Origin: CAILUG01 sp038125665
Lineage (GTDB): Bacteria; Pseudomonadota; Gammaproteobacteria; Pseudomonadales; Pseudohongiellaceae
Direction of reading: 5' to 3'
DNA length: 64,000 nucleotides
Assembly: GCA_038125665.1 (NCBI GenBank)
Contig: JAYPEI010000003.1
Span: 124,001-188,000, forward strand
Below the pieces are notes generated by a model. It did no database searches. It was not told the origin of the DNA and saw nothing but the letters and a program-made list of their open reading frames with translations. Shown here piece after piece: positions 28,063 through 36,958 of this stretch. The translations under genes were made by a program, and so were the position numbers. The stretch's first letter is position 1; every line of letters starts with the position of its first letter.

Positions 28063-28972
28063 GAGTGATGGGAGACAATAGACTTGCCATCACGATCGAT
28101 GAAGCAATAACCGTCTCTGCACACTCATACCTACGTGAGAAAATGTAAGCATTTATCCCTACTGGCATTGCAGCAAGCATGGTCCCAGCTGCGGTCCACA
28201 AAGGCTCCACAACAAAAACTTCCTTCAACAAATAAAAAGTCAATAATGGCTGGAACAATAATTTAATACAGGTGATAAGAGTAGCTTCAGGTAAGGCCCC
28301 TTGAATTTGATAACGGTGCAAGCCTGCTCCTAAGGCAAATAAAGAGCATGGTAGCGCCGCAGGTGTAATTAAAGTAAAGCTAGCTTCAACGATAGTTGGA
28401 AATTCACCTCCTAATAGATTGAAAGTTGCGCCAAGTACCAATGAACCAGAAATAGGGTTAGTTATTATTTCACGACAGATCCGCAATACTTCTCGATACC
28501 AAGTGAGTTTCTTTTGCAACCCATCACCCACAATTTCTGCAATCAATGAGCCACTGGTGTAAACTAAAAGATTATGTATCGTGATCACTACAAGCATCGG
28601 CACTAAGCTTTTAGGCCCCAGCACTTGCAAAGTGATTGGCACCCCCAGCACTGTCACATTAGAGTAAGCAGCTCCCATACCGAAAACACTTTGCGTGCGT
28701 ATATTTGCGCTGAAAAGAAACCATGCCGAAAACATCGCCAAAAGGTAGCTAAGTGCAACTGCTAAATAAAAACCAACAAGGTAACCAAAATTTAAGGCAG
28801 CTGGGAAATCGACAGTAGCTGCATTAAAAAATAGCATACTAGGCAGCACAAATCGGAAAGCCAGTTTTTCAAAACGCAGCGTTAATGCATCATCAAAAAA
28901 GTGGCTGACCTTTGCCAAATAACCCAAAGCAGTAACCAGGATAACAGGCACCAAGGCCTCTAGTATGTTCAT
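28031..28972 (-). CDS. AEC family transporter (auxin efflux carrier-like)
   Basis: The 313 residues form about ten transmembrane segments arranged as two five-helix bundles. Conserved small-residue stretches include VLPSMLFFNAATVDF near residue 42 and a C-terminal AAMPVGINAYIFSRRYEC with PVGINAYIF, typical of AEC transporters. Bacterial AEC members carry organic acids such as malate or malonate, but no specificity can be read here. It is monocistronic, with a tail-to-tail overlap with lnt. A second member of the family is encoded at 46018-46932. Confidence 0.87.
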   Translation of the reverse strand: MNILEALVPVILVTALGYLAKVSHFFDDALTLRFEKLAFRFVLPSMLFFNAATVDFPAALNFGYLVGFYLAVALSYLLAMFSAWFLFSANIRTQSVFGMGAAYSNVTVLGVPITLQVLGPKSLVPMLVVITIHNLLVYTSGSLIAEIVGDGLQKKLTWYREVLRICREIITNPISGSLVLGATFNLLGGEFPTIVEASFTLITPAALPCSLFALGAGLHRYQIQGALPEATLITCIKLLFQPLLTFYLLKEVFVVEPLWTAAGTMLAAMPVGINAYIFSRRYECAETVIASSIVMASLLSPITLTWLLWWLDF

Positions 28973-29054
28973 AGGGCATGAACTATAGCCAGTGTCAGCC
29001 TATAGAGCAATCACAGGAGTGATCTTTGACGCACTCCTGCTCTCTTTCTGACAA

Positions 29055-30482
29055 TTAACGTCTTATAATGACTAGCATCTGTTGATTTTCTCTAATCACA
29101 GTTAGTGCCACGGCAGAACTCGTAGAAGCTGCCAACAACTCTTGCAAAACACTAACTGAGCTTACAGGATTACGATTCACAGCTGTGATGATATCTTCAT
29201 TGCGTAATCCATAAGCGAAAGCTCGTGAATTCTGCTCAACATTTTGCACCAGTACGCCTTTAACATTGCTTGGAGCTAACTGAACACCCTCCAGTAATCC
29301 GTTATCTAGTATTTCGGGCGATGTCTGAGCAACAGTCTGTACCCCAGAAATGGTGGCAGACACGGTCTGGCGATCTTGATCTCTATAGAAAGTAATCTCT
29401 ACTTCAGTACCAGCACGAGTAAGTCCGATTGCGTTGCGTAGTCCTGAGCCAGAATCAACCTGAATCTCATTGACGGCAACAATGACATCACCTGCCTCAA
29501 TACCAGCATCAGAGGCCGCCGAATCTGGAGAAACTGCTTGTACTAAAGCACCTGCATCTATTGGAAGATTTAGAGCCTCAGCGAGATCTGGTGTCAGATC
29601 GGAGATTTGTACCCCAAGTAAACCTCTTTGTACATCACCATAATCAACTATTTGTTGCACAACAGCCATTGCCATGTTGATTGGAACAGCGAAACCTATC
29701 CCTACATTCCCACCGGAAGGGGCAATTATCGCGGAGTTAATACCGACTAATTCTCCGTTGTAATCCACGAGTGCTCCACCTGAATTACCAGGATTAATTG
29801 AGGCATCTGTTTGAATAAAATCCTCATAATTCTCACGATCTAAACCAGTGCGTCCTAAAGCAGAAATCAGACCTGTTGTAACGGTTTGTCCTAATCCAAA
29901 GGGATTTCCTATAGCAAGAACAGAATCCCCAACTCGTAGAGTGGTTGAATCAGCTATGGGGAGTTCATGGAGATTTTCTGCGGGAATTTTGAGTAAAGCT
30001 ATATCTGTTTGAGGATCAATACCCAGTACTTCCGCGCTCTCGAAGCGGCGACGGTCCTGCAAAATGACATCCACTCTTTTGGCATCTTTTACGACATGAG
30101 CATTGGTGACTACGTACCCTTGATCGGCATTGATTATTACGCCTGAGCCAACAGCAGCGGTCTCACGCGTTTCAGGCTGGTCTGGCGCATTCGGCATATT
30201 AAAGTAACGACGCAATCTTGGGTCGCTGAGCAAAGGATTTTGCTGTACTTCTACTTCACCAACAACAGCGATATTGACCACCGCTGGTGTTACTCGCTCT
30301 AGCATGTCAGCCACACCAGGACGGAGGCTCTGATCTGTCATGCTCTTGTCTTGCGCTTGTGAACAAGCTGAAATTACCAGCCCGGAGATCACGAGTGCCT
30401 GTACCAGGAAACCTCGTAGCAACACCACTAGAGCTGCTAATGTGCTGGAAAATATTTTCCAGAATTTTTTGTTTTTTGCCAT
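29055..30482 (-). CDS. Deg/HtrA-family serine protease, predicted lipoprotein
   Basis: The 475-residue periplasmic protease has the chymotrypsin-fold triad. His is in NAHVV near residue 125, Asp in TDIALLKI near 155 and Ser in GNSGGALV near 229. Two PDZ domains follow (about 280-370 and 390-470; the first contains RGLLGVQISDLTPDLAE). The N-terminus has a long hydrophobic segment and a lipobox-like ISAC, with SQAQ after the Cys. That predicts a lipidated anchor, unlike the soluble DegP/MucD. Ser at +2 would favour the outer membrane. It would degrade misfolded envelope proteins. No mucA or rseA genes are nearby. Confidence 0.9.
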   Translation of the reverse strand: MAKNKKFWKIFSSTLAALVVLLRGFLVQALVISGLVISACSQAQDKSMTDQSLRPGVADMLERVTPAVVNIAVVGEVEVQQNPLLSDPRLRRYFNMPNAPDQPETRETAAVGSGVIINADQGYVVTNAHVVKDAKRVDVILQDRRRFESAEVLGIDPQTDIALLKIPAENLHELPIADSTTLRVGDSVLAIGNPFGLGQTVTTGLISALGRTGLDRENYEDFIQTDASINPGNSGGALVDYNGELVGINSAIIAPSGGNVGIGFAVPINMAMAVVQQIVDYGDVQRGLLGVQISDLTPDLAEALNLPIDAGALVQAVSPDSAASDAGIEAGDVIVAVNEIQVDSGSGLRNAIGLTRAGTEVEITFYRDQDRQTVSATISGVQTVAQTSPEILDNGLLEGVQLAPSNVKGVLVQNVEQNSRAFAYGLRNEDIITAVNRNPVSSVSVLQELLAASTSSAVALTVIRENQQMLVIIRR

Positions 30483-30674
30483 GAAAATATCTACTCCTCT
30501 CAGTTCTGGATTAGTCTTACGCTTATGATGGTGATTCCTAATTATATTTCAAGTCATAGTTGACTCCTATTAGGGGGCAATTAAGCTCAGCGTAAGGTAT
30601 TTACTTTCAGAGCGCTTGCTTCTAGATTGTCAGTTCGATTTTGAGTACTTAAAGTCTTTTACGGAAACCTTTAT

Positions 30675-31151
30675 ATGATAGTTCCACGTTATGAAGTTCG
30701 TCGAGCCTCTTTTGCTGAAGGTCTTGGGATTTACCTGCTTGAGGATGTAAATGCTGGGACAGTTATTGTGGCTCCAGATGCTATCAGTAAGGTCTTTAAT
30801 GGCACAGAAAGAGCGGCACTCAAGCCAGGTTCAGCGGAGGATGCTGCATGTGTTCGCTGGTTTGAAGACTGGCATACTGTGAGCACCGACTGGCCTGATG
30901 ACTGCTACATTAACCACAGTTTTTCACCAACTGGACTTTGGCATCTTGGTTTTGTATTTGCTACACAAAAACTCAAAGCTGGGACAGAATTAACTGTAGA
31001 TTACCGTTTTCTTATTAACGACGCTGAAGAACTCCCCTTTGTCGATGCAGTAACTGGAGAAAAAATAATTGGTTTGAGCTGGGCCGAAAATATTCGCCAA
31101 TCTACTAGGGCCTTACTTGATTTATTAGGTTCAGAAAATCAAGGAAAGTAA
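30675..31151 (+). CDS. SET domain-containing protein
   Basis: This 158-residue protein is almost entirely a SET domain. The N-terminal strand YEVRRASFAEGLGIYLLEDVNAGTVIV matches the SET-N part. YINHSFSPTG near residue 77 is the NHS SAM-pocket motif, and KAGTELTVDYRFL near 103-115 holds the catalytic Tyr. Eukaryotic SET proteins methylate lysines; bacterial ones are much less studied. It lacks obvious pre-SET or post-SET Cys clusters. It stands alone between the divergent protease and convergent peroxiredoxin genes. Lysine methyltransferase activity is likely; the target is unknown. Confidence 0.85.
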   Translation: MIVPRYEVRRASFAEGLGIYLLEDVNAGTVIVAPDAISKVFNGTERAALKPGSAEDAACVRWFEDWHTVSTDWPDDCYINHSFSPTGLWHLGFVFATQKLKAGTELTVDYRFLINDAEELPFVDAVTGEKIIGLSWAENIRQSTRALLDLLGSENQGK

Positions 31152-31253
31152 TGTACCCCCATTAGTCCTGAGAGTAACTTGGACGTTTTGTCATGCTAAC
31201 TTTATGAATCCTATCCTGTAAGCATGAAACATAATAGTCGGATTTTACTAGCG

Positions 31254-31736
31254 TTAGAGTTGAGCCAGTACCGCTTCTGCCGAGGTTTCATTAATACCTC
31301 CTGGAGGCTCAATGGCAAGCCAAGTCAACTCGCCATTCTCTATAATCATCGCAAAGCGTTGACTGCGTTTACCCATACCAAAACCTGAAGCATCCATAGC
31401 CAAGCCAAGAGCTGAGACGAACTCAGCGTTCCCATCAGCAAGCATCGTGATCTTCTCAGCATTCTGAGCCTCTCCCCATGCATGCATAACAAAAGCATCA
31501 TTAACTGAAAGGCATACGATGCGACTGACACCTTTTGCTAATATTGCATCGGCATGCACTACAAAACCAGGCAGGTGTGTCATCGAACATCCAGGAGTAA
31601 AAGCACCGGGCACAGCAAAAAGAACAACTTTACCTTGACCAAAAATTTCCGAGACAGACACTTTTTCTGGTCCTTTGGCTCCCATTACCGCCAAAGACTG
31701 GCATTCCGGTAGCTTAGCACTGACACTTATAGTCAT
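31254..31736 (-). CDS. Peroxiredoxin of the Prx5 type
   Basis: The 160-residue thiol peroxidase has the peroxidatic Cys50 in AVPGAFTPGCSMTHLPGF, which is the Prx5 motif (PGAFTP-x-CS-x-x-HLP). Cys12 and Cys75 are further cysteines; Cys75 (SRIVCLSVND) is where some members form a disulfide, but the resolving residue is uncertain. It reduces hydrogen peroxide and organic peroxides, using glutathione/glutaredoxin or thioredoxin. A GAGGAG ribosome binding site precedes the ATG. It lies 27 nt downstream of the RimK-like gene in the same orientation, so cotranscription is likely. Confidence 0.94.
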   Translation of the reverse strand: MTISVSAKLPECQSLAVMGAKGPEKVSVSEIFGQGKVVLFAVPGAFTPGCSMTHLPGFVVHADAILAKGVSRIVCLSVNDAFVMHAWGEAQNAEKITMLADGNAEFVSALGLAMDASGFGMGKRSQRFAMIIENGELTWLAIEPPGGINETSAEAVLAQL

Positions 31737-31763
31737 GAGAATTCTCTCCTCTTTAATTATTGA

Positions 31764-33227
31764 TTAATCTTCCTCTATACGCCGCACAAACTCTTGCAAG
31801 ATTAGCGAATAAAGCTCATTTCCTAGATATTGATCTTCGACATCAGTCTCGATACTAGGGTTATCATTCACTTCTATGACATAAGCTTTGTCACCAGATT
31901 GTTTGACATCAACACCATAAAAGCCATTGCCTATAGGTTTTGTAGCCTTTAGAGCCGCCTGTAACACTGATCTAGGTACCTCGAATGTAGGGAGTGTATC
32001 AAATCCACCTGATTTTGTTTTTGTGTTACCCTCTGCATGCTTATAGATCTGCCAGTGATCTTTAACCATGTAATAACGACAGGCATAGAGTGCTTTGTTA
32101 TTAAGTATGCCTATACGCCAATCAAAATCAGTGTAAAGGTATTCTTGTGCAAGTAACAGGGCAGATTCTTCAAAAAGAGGAACCAGCCTCTCCTGAATCT
32201 GTTCCAAAGAATCTACTTTAACTACCCCTCTAGAAAACGATCCATCTGGAATCTTAATGACGATAGGAAAGCCAAGCTCTTGTGTTGCATAAATTACTTG
32301 CTCTGGTTGCTCTCTACTCAGGATAAGTGTTTTTGGTGTGGGGACTCCATTAGTCCTGAAAAGGTCAGCTAAATAAATTTTATTGGTACATCGAACTATG
32401 GAGGTAGGATCATCAACGACTACTAGCCCCATACTCTCTGCTTTTTTTGCAAAACGATAAGTATGGTGATCAATGCTAGTAGTTTCGCGTATGAAAAGTG
32501 CATCGAATTCCGGAAGTCGCATGTAGTCATCTGGACTTATCACTTCAACGTTGACACTCAAGTTTTTGCCGGCTTGAATAAACTTTTTGATGGCTGCAGT
32601 ATTGCTAGGGGGTAATTTTTCCTGGTTATTAACCAGTATTGCTAGGTCATATTTCGCTTGCTTGCGTGATTTTTTAGGCATCCATACTTCCCTAGAGAAT
32701 GAATCAAGCGCCTCCCCGAAAGTTGACTCCTCACTTTCTGAAAGACTTTTGTGATCAACGACACCTAGGTCACCGATCATCCAGCGCCCATCTATAAACT
32801 TCAAAGTGATAGAAATAATGGGGGCTGGAAAGCGCTCAAACACGACTTTAGCCAGACGCTTGAAGGCCGGATCGCATACCTGTCCGAAAAAAGTTTTGAT
32901 CTCTATCTGCTCTGGCCTAGCTTCTTTTCGATATATTTTATCTAGCTCTGAAAAAAGCTCATCGACATTTATCTGATATAACAAAGGAGACCAAAAATCG
33001 TTCAACACTCGGCTGGGAGGAATGACGTTATGCCCCTTTGCTTCCGCCAACAAGGAACAATAGTATCCGGGACTCAAGTAGGAATAGTCACTACAGAGAT
33101 TGATGATGCGCATTCGTTGATGAGGATTAACGATAGTCAAATAATCGGAAAAGGAAATGACTAAATCACTGGGATAATAAGGTTCCCAGTCCTCTAACTT
33201 ATCAACCACGATCAAAACTCGTGACAT
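31764..33227 (-). CDS. RimK-like ATP-grasp ligase with RLAN N-terminal domain
   Basis: The 487 residues form two parts. The N-terminal RLAN-type domain (about 1-200) begins SRVLIVVDKLEDWEPYYPSDLVI. The C-terminal ATP-grasp domain (about 280-480) has FPIVIKIPDGSFSRGVVKV, LLAQEYLYTDFDWRIGIL and YVIEVNDNPSIETD for magnesium and ATP. Such enzymes ligate amino acids to a peptide or protein carboxylate. The RLAN-RimK family is associated with GNAT acetyltransferases in predicted peptide-modification systems, and a GNAT gene lies 114 nt away and divergent. The product is not known. Confidence 0.88.
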   Translation of the reverse strand: MSRVLIVVDKLEDWEPYYPSDLVISFSDYLTIVNPHQRMRIINLCSDYSYLSPGYYCSLLAEAKGHNVIPPSRVLNDFWSPLLYQINVDELFSELDKIYRKEARPEQIEIKTFFGQVCDPAFKRLAKVVFERFPAPIISITLKFIDGRWMIGDLGVVDHKSLSESEESTFGEALDSFSREVWMPKKSRKQAKYDLAILVNNQEKLPPSNTAAIKKFIQAGKNLSVNVEVISPDDYMRLPEFDALFIRETTSIDHHTYRFAKKAESMGLVVVDDPTSIVRCTNKIYLADLFRTNGVPTPKTLILSREQPEQVIYATQELGFPIVIKIPDGSFSRGVVKVDSLEQIQERLVPLFEESALLLAQEYLYTDFDWRIGILNNKALYACRYYMVKDHWQIYKHAEGNTKTKSGGFDTLPTFEVPRSVLQAALKATKPIGNGFYGVDVKQSGDKAYVIEVNDNPSIETDVEDQYLGNELYSLILQEFVRRIEED

Positions 33228-33341
33228 TTGGCTTGGCCTCAGAACTAAAATCGGCGAAAGTATGCTCTCTTTTCATACCAAAGCAAGTAATATATGGTCT
33301 ACTTTCAACGAAAATTAACATAACCATATTGATGGTACTGA

Positions 33342-33800
33342 ATGAACATTTCGCTAATAACTATTCGTCCTGCGATTCCCGCTGACTTACACTCTCTCTT
33401 GTTAATAGAGAACTCGAGTTTTACCGGCGAACGACTCTCTAAAAGAAGGTTACGGCATTGGATAAGAGCTAGCAATGGTATCTTGTTGGTGGCAACCATT
33501 AAGGAGCAAATTAGAGGTTACGTGCTGAGTTTTACGCGTCGAAATTCTTTAATAGCTAGACTATATTCATTAGCAATTAGCGAAGAGTTTCGTGGTCATG
33601 GTCTAGGCCACCAACTACTACTTGCCTGCGAAGGAGTGGCGAGAGAAAGGGGTGTGAACTTTCTTTCTTTGGAGGTAAACGTTAATAATCTGCAAGCACT
33701 TCGTTTATACGAAAAATTAGGCTTTCTTAAACAGACCCAGTTAGGGGCTTATTATGAGGATGGAAGTGACGCTTTCAAAATGCTCAAATCTCTGCACTGA
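33342..33800 (+). CDS. GNAT family N-acetyltransferase
   Basis: This 152-residue single-domain acetyltransferase has the acetyl-CoA-binding loop EEFRGHGLGHQLL near residues 83-95 (R-x-x-G-x-G). LEVNVNNLQALRLYEKLGF near 116-134 is the typical end of RimI-like enzymes. It would acetylate an amine, perhaps an N-terminus. It is divergent from the RimK-like ligase; the pairing recurs in genomes and may be functional, with the two acting on one peptide. The gene is followed by leuS, whose start is 157 nt downstream. Confidence 0.87.
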   Translation: MNISLITIRPAIPADLHSLLLIENSSFTGERLSKRRLRHWIRASNGILLVATIKEQIRGYVLSFTRRNSLIARLYSLAISEEFRGHGLGHQLLLACEGVARERGVNFLSLEVNVNNLQALRLYEKLGFLKQTQLGAYYEDGSDAFKMLKSLH

Positions 33801-33956
33801 GCTGTTAGGGCTTTAAACTCACTTAATTTTATAAATTTGATTAACCTTATATAACGTTTCCATTCTTAGTTGGGTTGAAGTAATAAGCTGTGGTGGAGAC
33901 GGTCATTGGTTTTTGATATTATCCGCAGATTAATTAAGTCCGGAAATCATAGCCCG

Positions 33957-36440
33957 ATGTCGATACAGTCTCTTACCAACGAAGCAGAATACCCCTTTCA
34001 GAAAGTGGAAACTCAGGTACAGTCATTCTGGACGGAAAATAATAGCTTTGCTGTTCACACTGAACCAAGTAAACCCAAATTTTATTGTCTTTCTATGTTT
34101 CCCTATCCAAGTGGCCGTTTACACATGGGACACGTACGTAACTATTCAATTGGAGATGTTATTTCTCGTTTCCAACGCATGCTCGGTAAGAATGTGTTGC
34201 AACCTATGGGATGGGATGCTTTCGGTCTACCAGCTGAAAATGCAGCTATGAAAAATAAAGTGCCCCCCGCTGGCTGGACCTATGACAATATCAACCATAT
34301 GCGTGGACAACTTTCCCGTTTAGGTTTTGCTTATGACTGGTCAAGAGAGCTAGCAACTTGTCATCCAGAATACTACCGCTGGGAGCAATGGTTTTTTTGC
34401 CGCTTACTAGAAAAAGGACTCGTCTATAAGAAGGAAGCTGAAGTCAATTGGGATCCAGTAGATCAGACTGTACTCGCAAATGAACAAGTGATAGATGGTC
34501 GGGGTTGGCGTTCTGGGGCGCCAGTAGAACGTCGCCGTATTCCTCAGTGGTTCATTAAGATAACCGACTATGCCCAAGAACTCCTAGAGGATCTAGAAAA
34601 ATTAGAGGGCTGGCCAGAACGCGTTCGAGTTATGCAACAGAACTGGATTGGTCGTTCTGTGGGGATGGAATTCAGTTTTACTGTTGCGGGTCGAGAGGAT
34701 CGACTCGAAGTGTATACCACGCGCCCTGACACACTGATGGGAGTCAGTTACTGTGCGGTTGCACCAGAACACCCGCTCGCACAAGAAGCGGCAGCAAGTA
34801 ATGCTGATTTAGCGCGTTTTATCGAAACTATCCGTACTGGCGGAGTGAGTGAAGTAGACATGGCCACAATGGAGAAAGTGGGCATGGATACTGGATTCAA
34901 AGCTGTACACCCACTCAACGGAGAGGAAGTTCCAATTTGGGTAGCGAATTTTGTCCTGATGAGTTACGGCTCTGGTGCGGTAATGGCCGTACCAGGCCAT
35001 GACGAGCGCGATCATGAGTTTGCCACCAAATACCAGTTACCTATCAAACAAGTAATTCGTCCATTGGATGATACTGCCATCGATGTGCAGCAAGCTGCCT
35101 ATACCGAGCATGGAATCTGTGTAAATTCTGGTGGCATGGATGGTCTTAAATTTACTGAAGCCTTTGACTTTATCGCTACTACTTTTAACCAACTTGGTAT
35201 TGGTCAGAAAAAAGTTAACTTTCGTCTTCGCGACTGGGGAGTTTCTCGTCAGCGTTATTGGGGCACACCTATACCAGTAATAAATTGTCGCGAATGCGGT
35301 GCTTTGCCAGTCCCAGCACAAGATTTGCCAGTACTTTTACCTGAAGATGTGGAGTTTGATGGTAGTGGCTCCCCACTGAAGAAAATAGCTAGTTTCATGA
35401 ACTGTTCTTGCCCAAAATGTGGCGGTCCTGCAGAGCGTGAAACTGATACCTTTGATACTTTCATGGAGTCTTCGTGGTACTACGCACGGTTTGCAAGTCC
35501 ACGCTATAACAAGGGTATGCTTAACCTTGAAGATATGAATTATTGGTTGGATGTAGACCAATACATTGGTGGTATCGAGCATGCAATCTTGCACCTACTC
35601 TATGCTCGCTTCTTTCACAAGTTGTTACGGGATGAGGGATTAGTAAGTAGTGACGAACCCTTTAAACGTCTACTGACTCAAGGGATGGTACTGAAAGATG
35701 GCGCCAAGATGTCTAAATCCTTGGGTAATACAGTGGATCCTGAGGGTTTGATAGAAAAGTATGGTGCTGATACTGTGAGAATGTACACCATGTTTACTGC
35801 TCCCCCTGATCAAAGTCTTGAATGGTCAGATTCAGGGGTTGAAGGTTCTTACCGCTTTTTGAGAAGACTATGGAAACTTGTTTGCAGCCACACACCAACC
35901 AAAGTGACTCTTAAACAAAACTCGCTAAACGATGTTCAGCGGCAGCTAAGATTGAAAACCCATGCCACTATTAAAAAAGTTGGTGATGACTATGAACGCC
36001 GTCAAGTATTTAATACTGCCATTGCAGCAGTGATGGAGTTATATAACGAGTTATCGAAATTCACCGCTTCTCATGACTCTACTTCTGGGCAAAATCAGGC
36101 AGTTGTTCAAGAGGCCATGGAGGCTATAGTGCTACTGCTAGCTCCTATCGTGCCTCATATGTGTCATGTTCTATGGCAACATTTGGGTCATAATGAAGCA
36201 GTTATCGATGCCCAATGGCCAGTCTACGATGAGAGTGCGTTGGTTCAAGACAGTATTACCATTGTGGCTCAAGTAAATGGTAAGGTAAGATCACAGCTAA
36301 GCCTCTCTGCTGAAGTAGATAAAGAGTCTATGCAATTGGCAGCGATGGCAGATCCCACTGTTCAACGATTCCTTGAGGGCTTAACTGTACGTAAAGTGAT
36401 TGTTGTCCCCGGTAAGTTAGTAAATATTGTAGCTAATTAA
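33957..36440 (+). CDS. leuS: Leucyl-tRNA synthetase
   Basis: The 827-residue class I synthetase has RLHMGHVRNY near residue 53 (HIGH motif) and AKMSKSLG near 582 (KMSKS). The editing domain lies between (YTTRPDTLMGVSYCAVAPEHPL). I place the start at ATG 33957 (MSIQSLTNEAEYPFQKVE), whose following residues match the family, and not at an upstream in-frame TTG at 33906. CxxC pairs near 455-485 (NCRECGALP and CSCPKCGG) are the zinc-binding insert. It is followed by lptE after 23 nt, the same order as in Escherichia coli. Confidence 0.97.
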   Translation: MSIQSLTNEAEYPFQKVETQVQSFWTENNSFAVHTEPSKPKFYCLSMFPYPSGRLHMGHVRNYSIGDVISRFQRMLGKNVLQPMGWDAFGLPAENAAMKNKVPPAGWTYDNINHMRGQLSRLGFAYDWSRELATCHPEYYRWEQWFFCRLLEKGLVYKKEAEVNWDPVDQTVLANEQVIDGRGWRSGAPVERRRIPQWFIKITDYAQELLEDLEKLEGWPERVRVMQQNWIGRSVGMEFSFTVAGREDRLEVYTTRPDTLMGVSYCAVAPEHPLAQEAAASNADLARFIETIRTGGVSEVDMATMEKVGMDTGFKAVHPLNGEEVPIWVANFVLMSYGSGAVMAVPGHDERDHEFATKYQLPIKQVIRPLDDTAIDVQQAAYTEHGICVNSGGMDGLKFTEAFDFIATTFNQLGIGQKKVNFRLRDWGVSRQRYWGTPIPVINCRECGALPVPAQDLPVLLPEDVEFDGSGSPLKKIASFMNCSCPKCGGPAERETDTFDTFMESSWYYARFASPRYNKGMLNLEDMNYWLDVDQYIGGIEHAILHLLYARFFHKLLRDEGLVSSDEPFKRLLTQGMVLKDGAKMSKSLGNTVDPEGLIEKYGADTVRMYTMFTAPPDQSLEWSDSGVEGSYRFLRRLWKLVCSHTPTKVTLKQNSLNDVQRQLRLKTHATIKKVGDDYERRQVFNTAIAAVMELYNELSKFTASHDSTSGQNQAVVQEAMEAIVLLLAPIVPHMCHVLWQHLGHNEAVIDAQWPVYDESALVQDSITIVAQVNGKVRSQLSLSAEVDKESMQLAAMADPTVQRFLEGLTVRKVIVVPGKLVNIVAN

Positions 36441-36463
36441 TAATCAAGAAACGGCGAAGAACA

Positions 36464-36958
36464 GTGAGAAAACGATTTATTAGAAATGGCTTGAGTTGCT
36501 CTTTCACGATTGTCCTATTGTTATCCCTGTCAGCTTGTGGTTTCAACCTCAGGGGTAGTGAAGGAATACCTTCTATTGTTAGTACTATACAAGTACAAAG
36601 CCGTAACCCTGACAACGATATAACTCGTTTGATTCAACGTACTTTGCAAATAAATGGTGTAGAAATCTCCTCTGATAGCGATGTGAGTTTGCTACTGGAC
36701 ACTCCTAAATTCGAAGAACGCACATTGAGCCTTAATGCCAATGCACGCGCTGGTGAATATCAGCTTGAACTTTCATTAAAGGTACAGTTGATGAATGGTG
36801 AGGACATTTTGCTAGGACCTGAAACTCTAAGTGTTCAGCGCTTTTATCTAACAGACCCTGATGTGATTGTTGCAAAAGCAGATGAGCAAGAATTACTCCG
36901 GGAGGAAATGCGCGCAGAACTCGCTCAGCAACTACTTCGTCGACTCCGAGCTCTATAG
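36464..36958 (+). CDS. lptE: LPS-assembly lipoprotein LptE
   Basis: This 164-residue lipoprotein has a signal peptide (IVLLLSLSAC, Cys25 as the lipid site) and begins the mature part GFNLRG, the LptE signature. It plugs the LptD barrel and helps insert LPS in the outer membrane. It follows leuS directly, as in enterobacteria, although the usual next gene (holA) is replaced by a convergent gamma-glutamyltransferase gene. The start is GTG 36464. The stop abuts the convergent stop codon without any spacer. Confidence 0.93.
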   Translation: MRKRFIRNGLSCSFTIVLLLSLSACGFNLRGSEGIPSIVSTIQVQSRNPDNDITRLIQRTLQINGVEISSDSDVSLLLDTPKFEERTLSLNANARAGEYQLELSLKVQLMNGEDILLGPETLSVQRFYLTDPDVIVAKADEQELLREEMRAELAQQLLRRLRAL

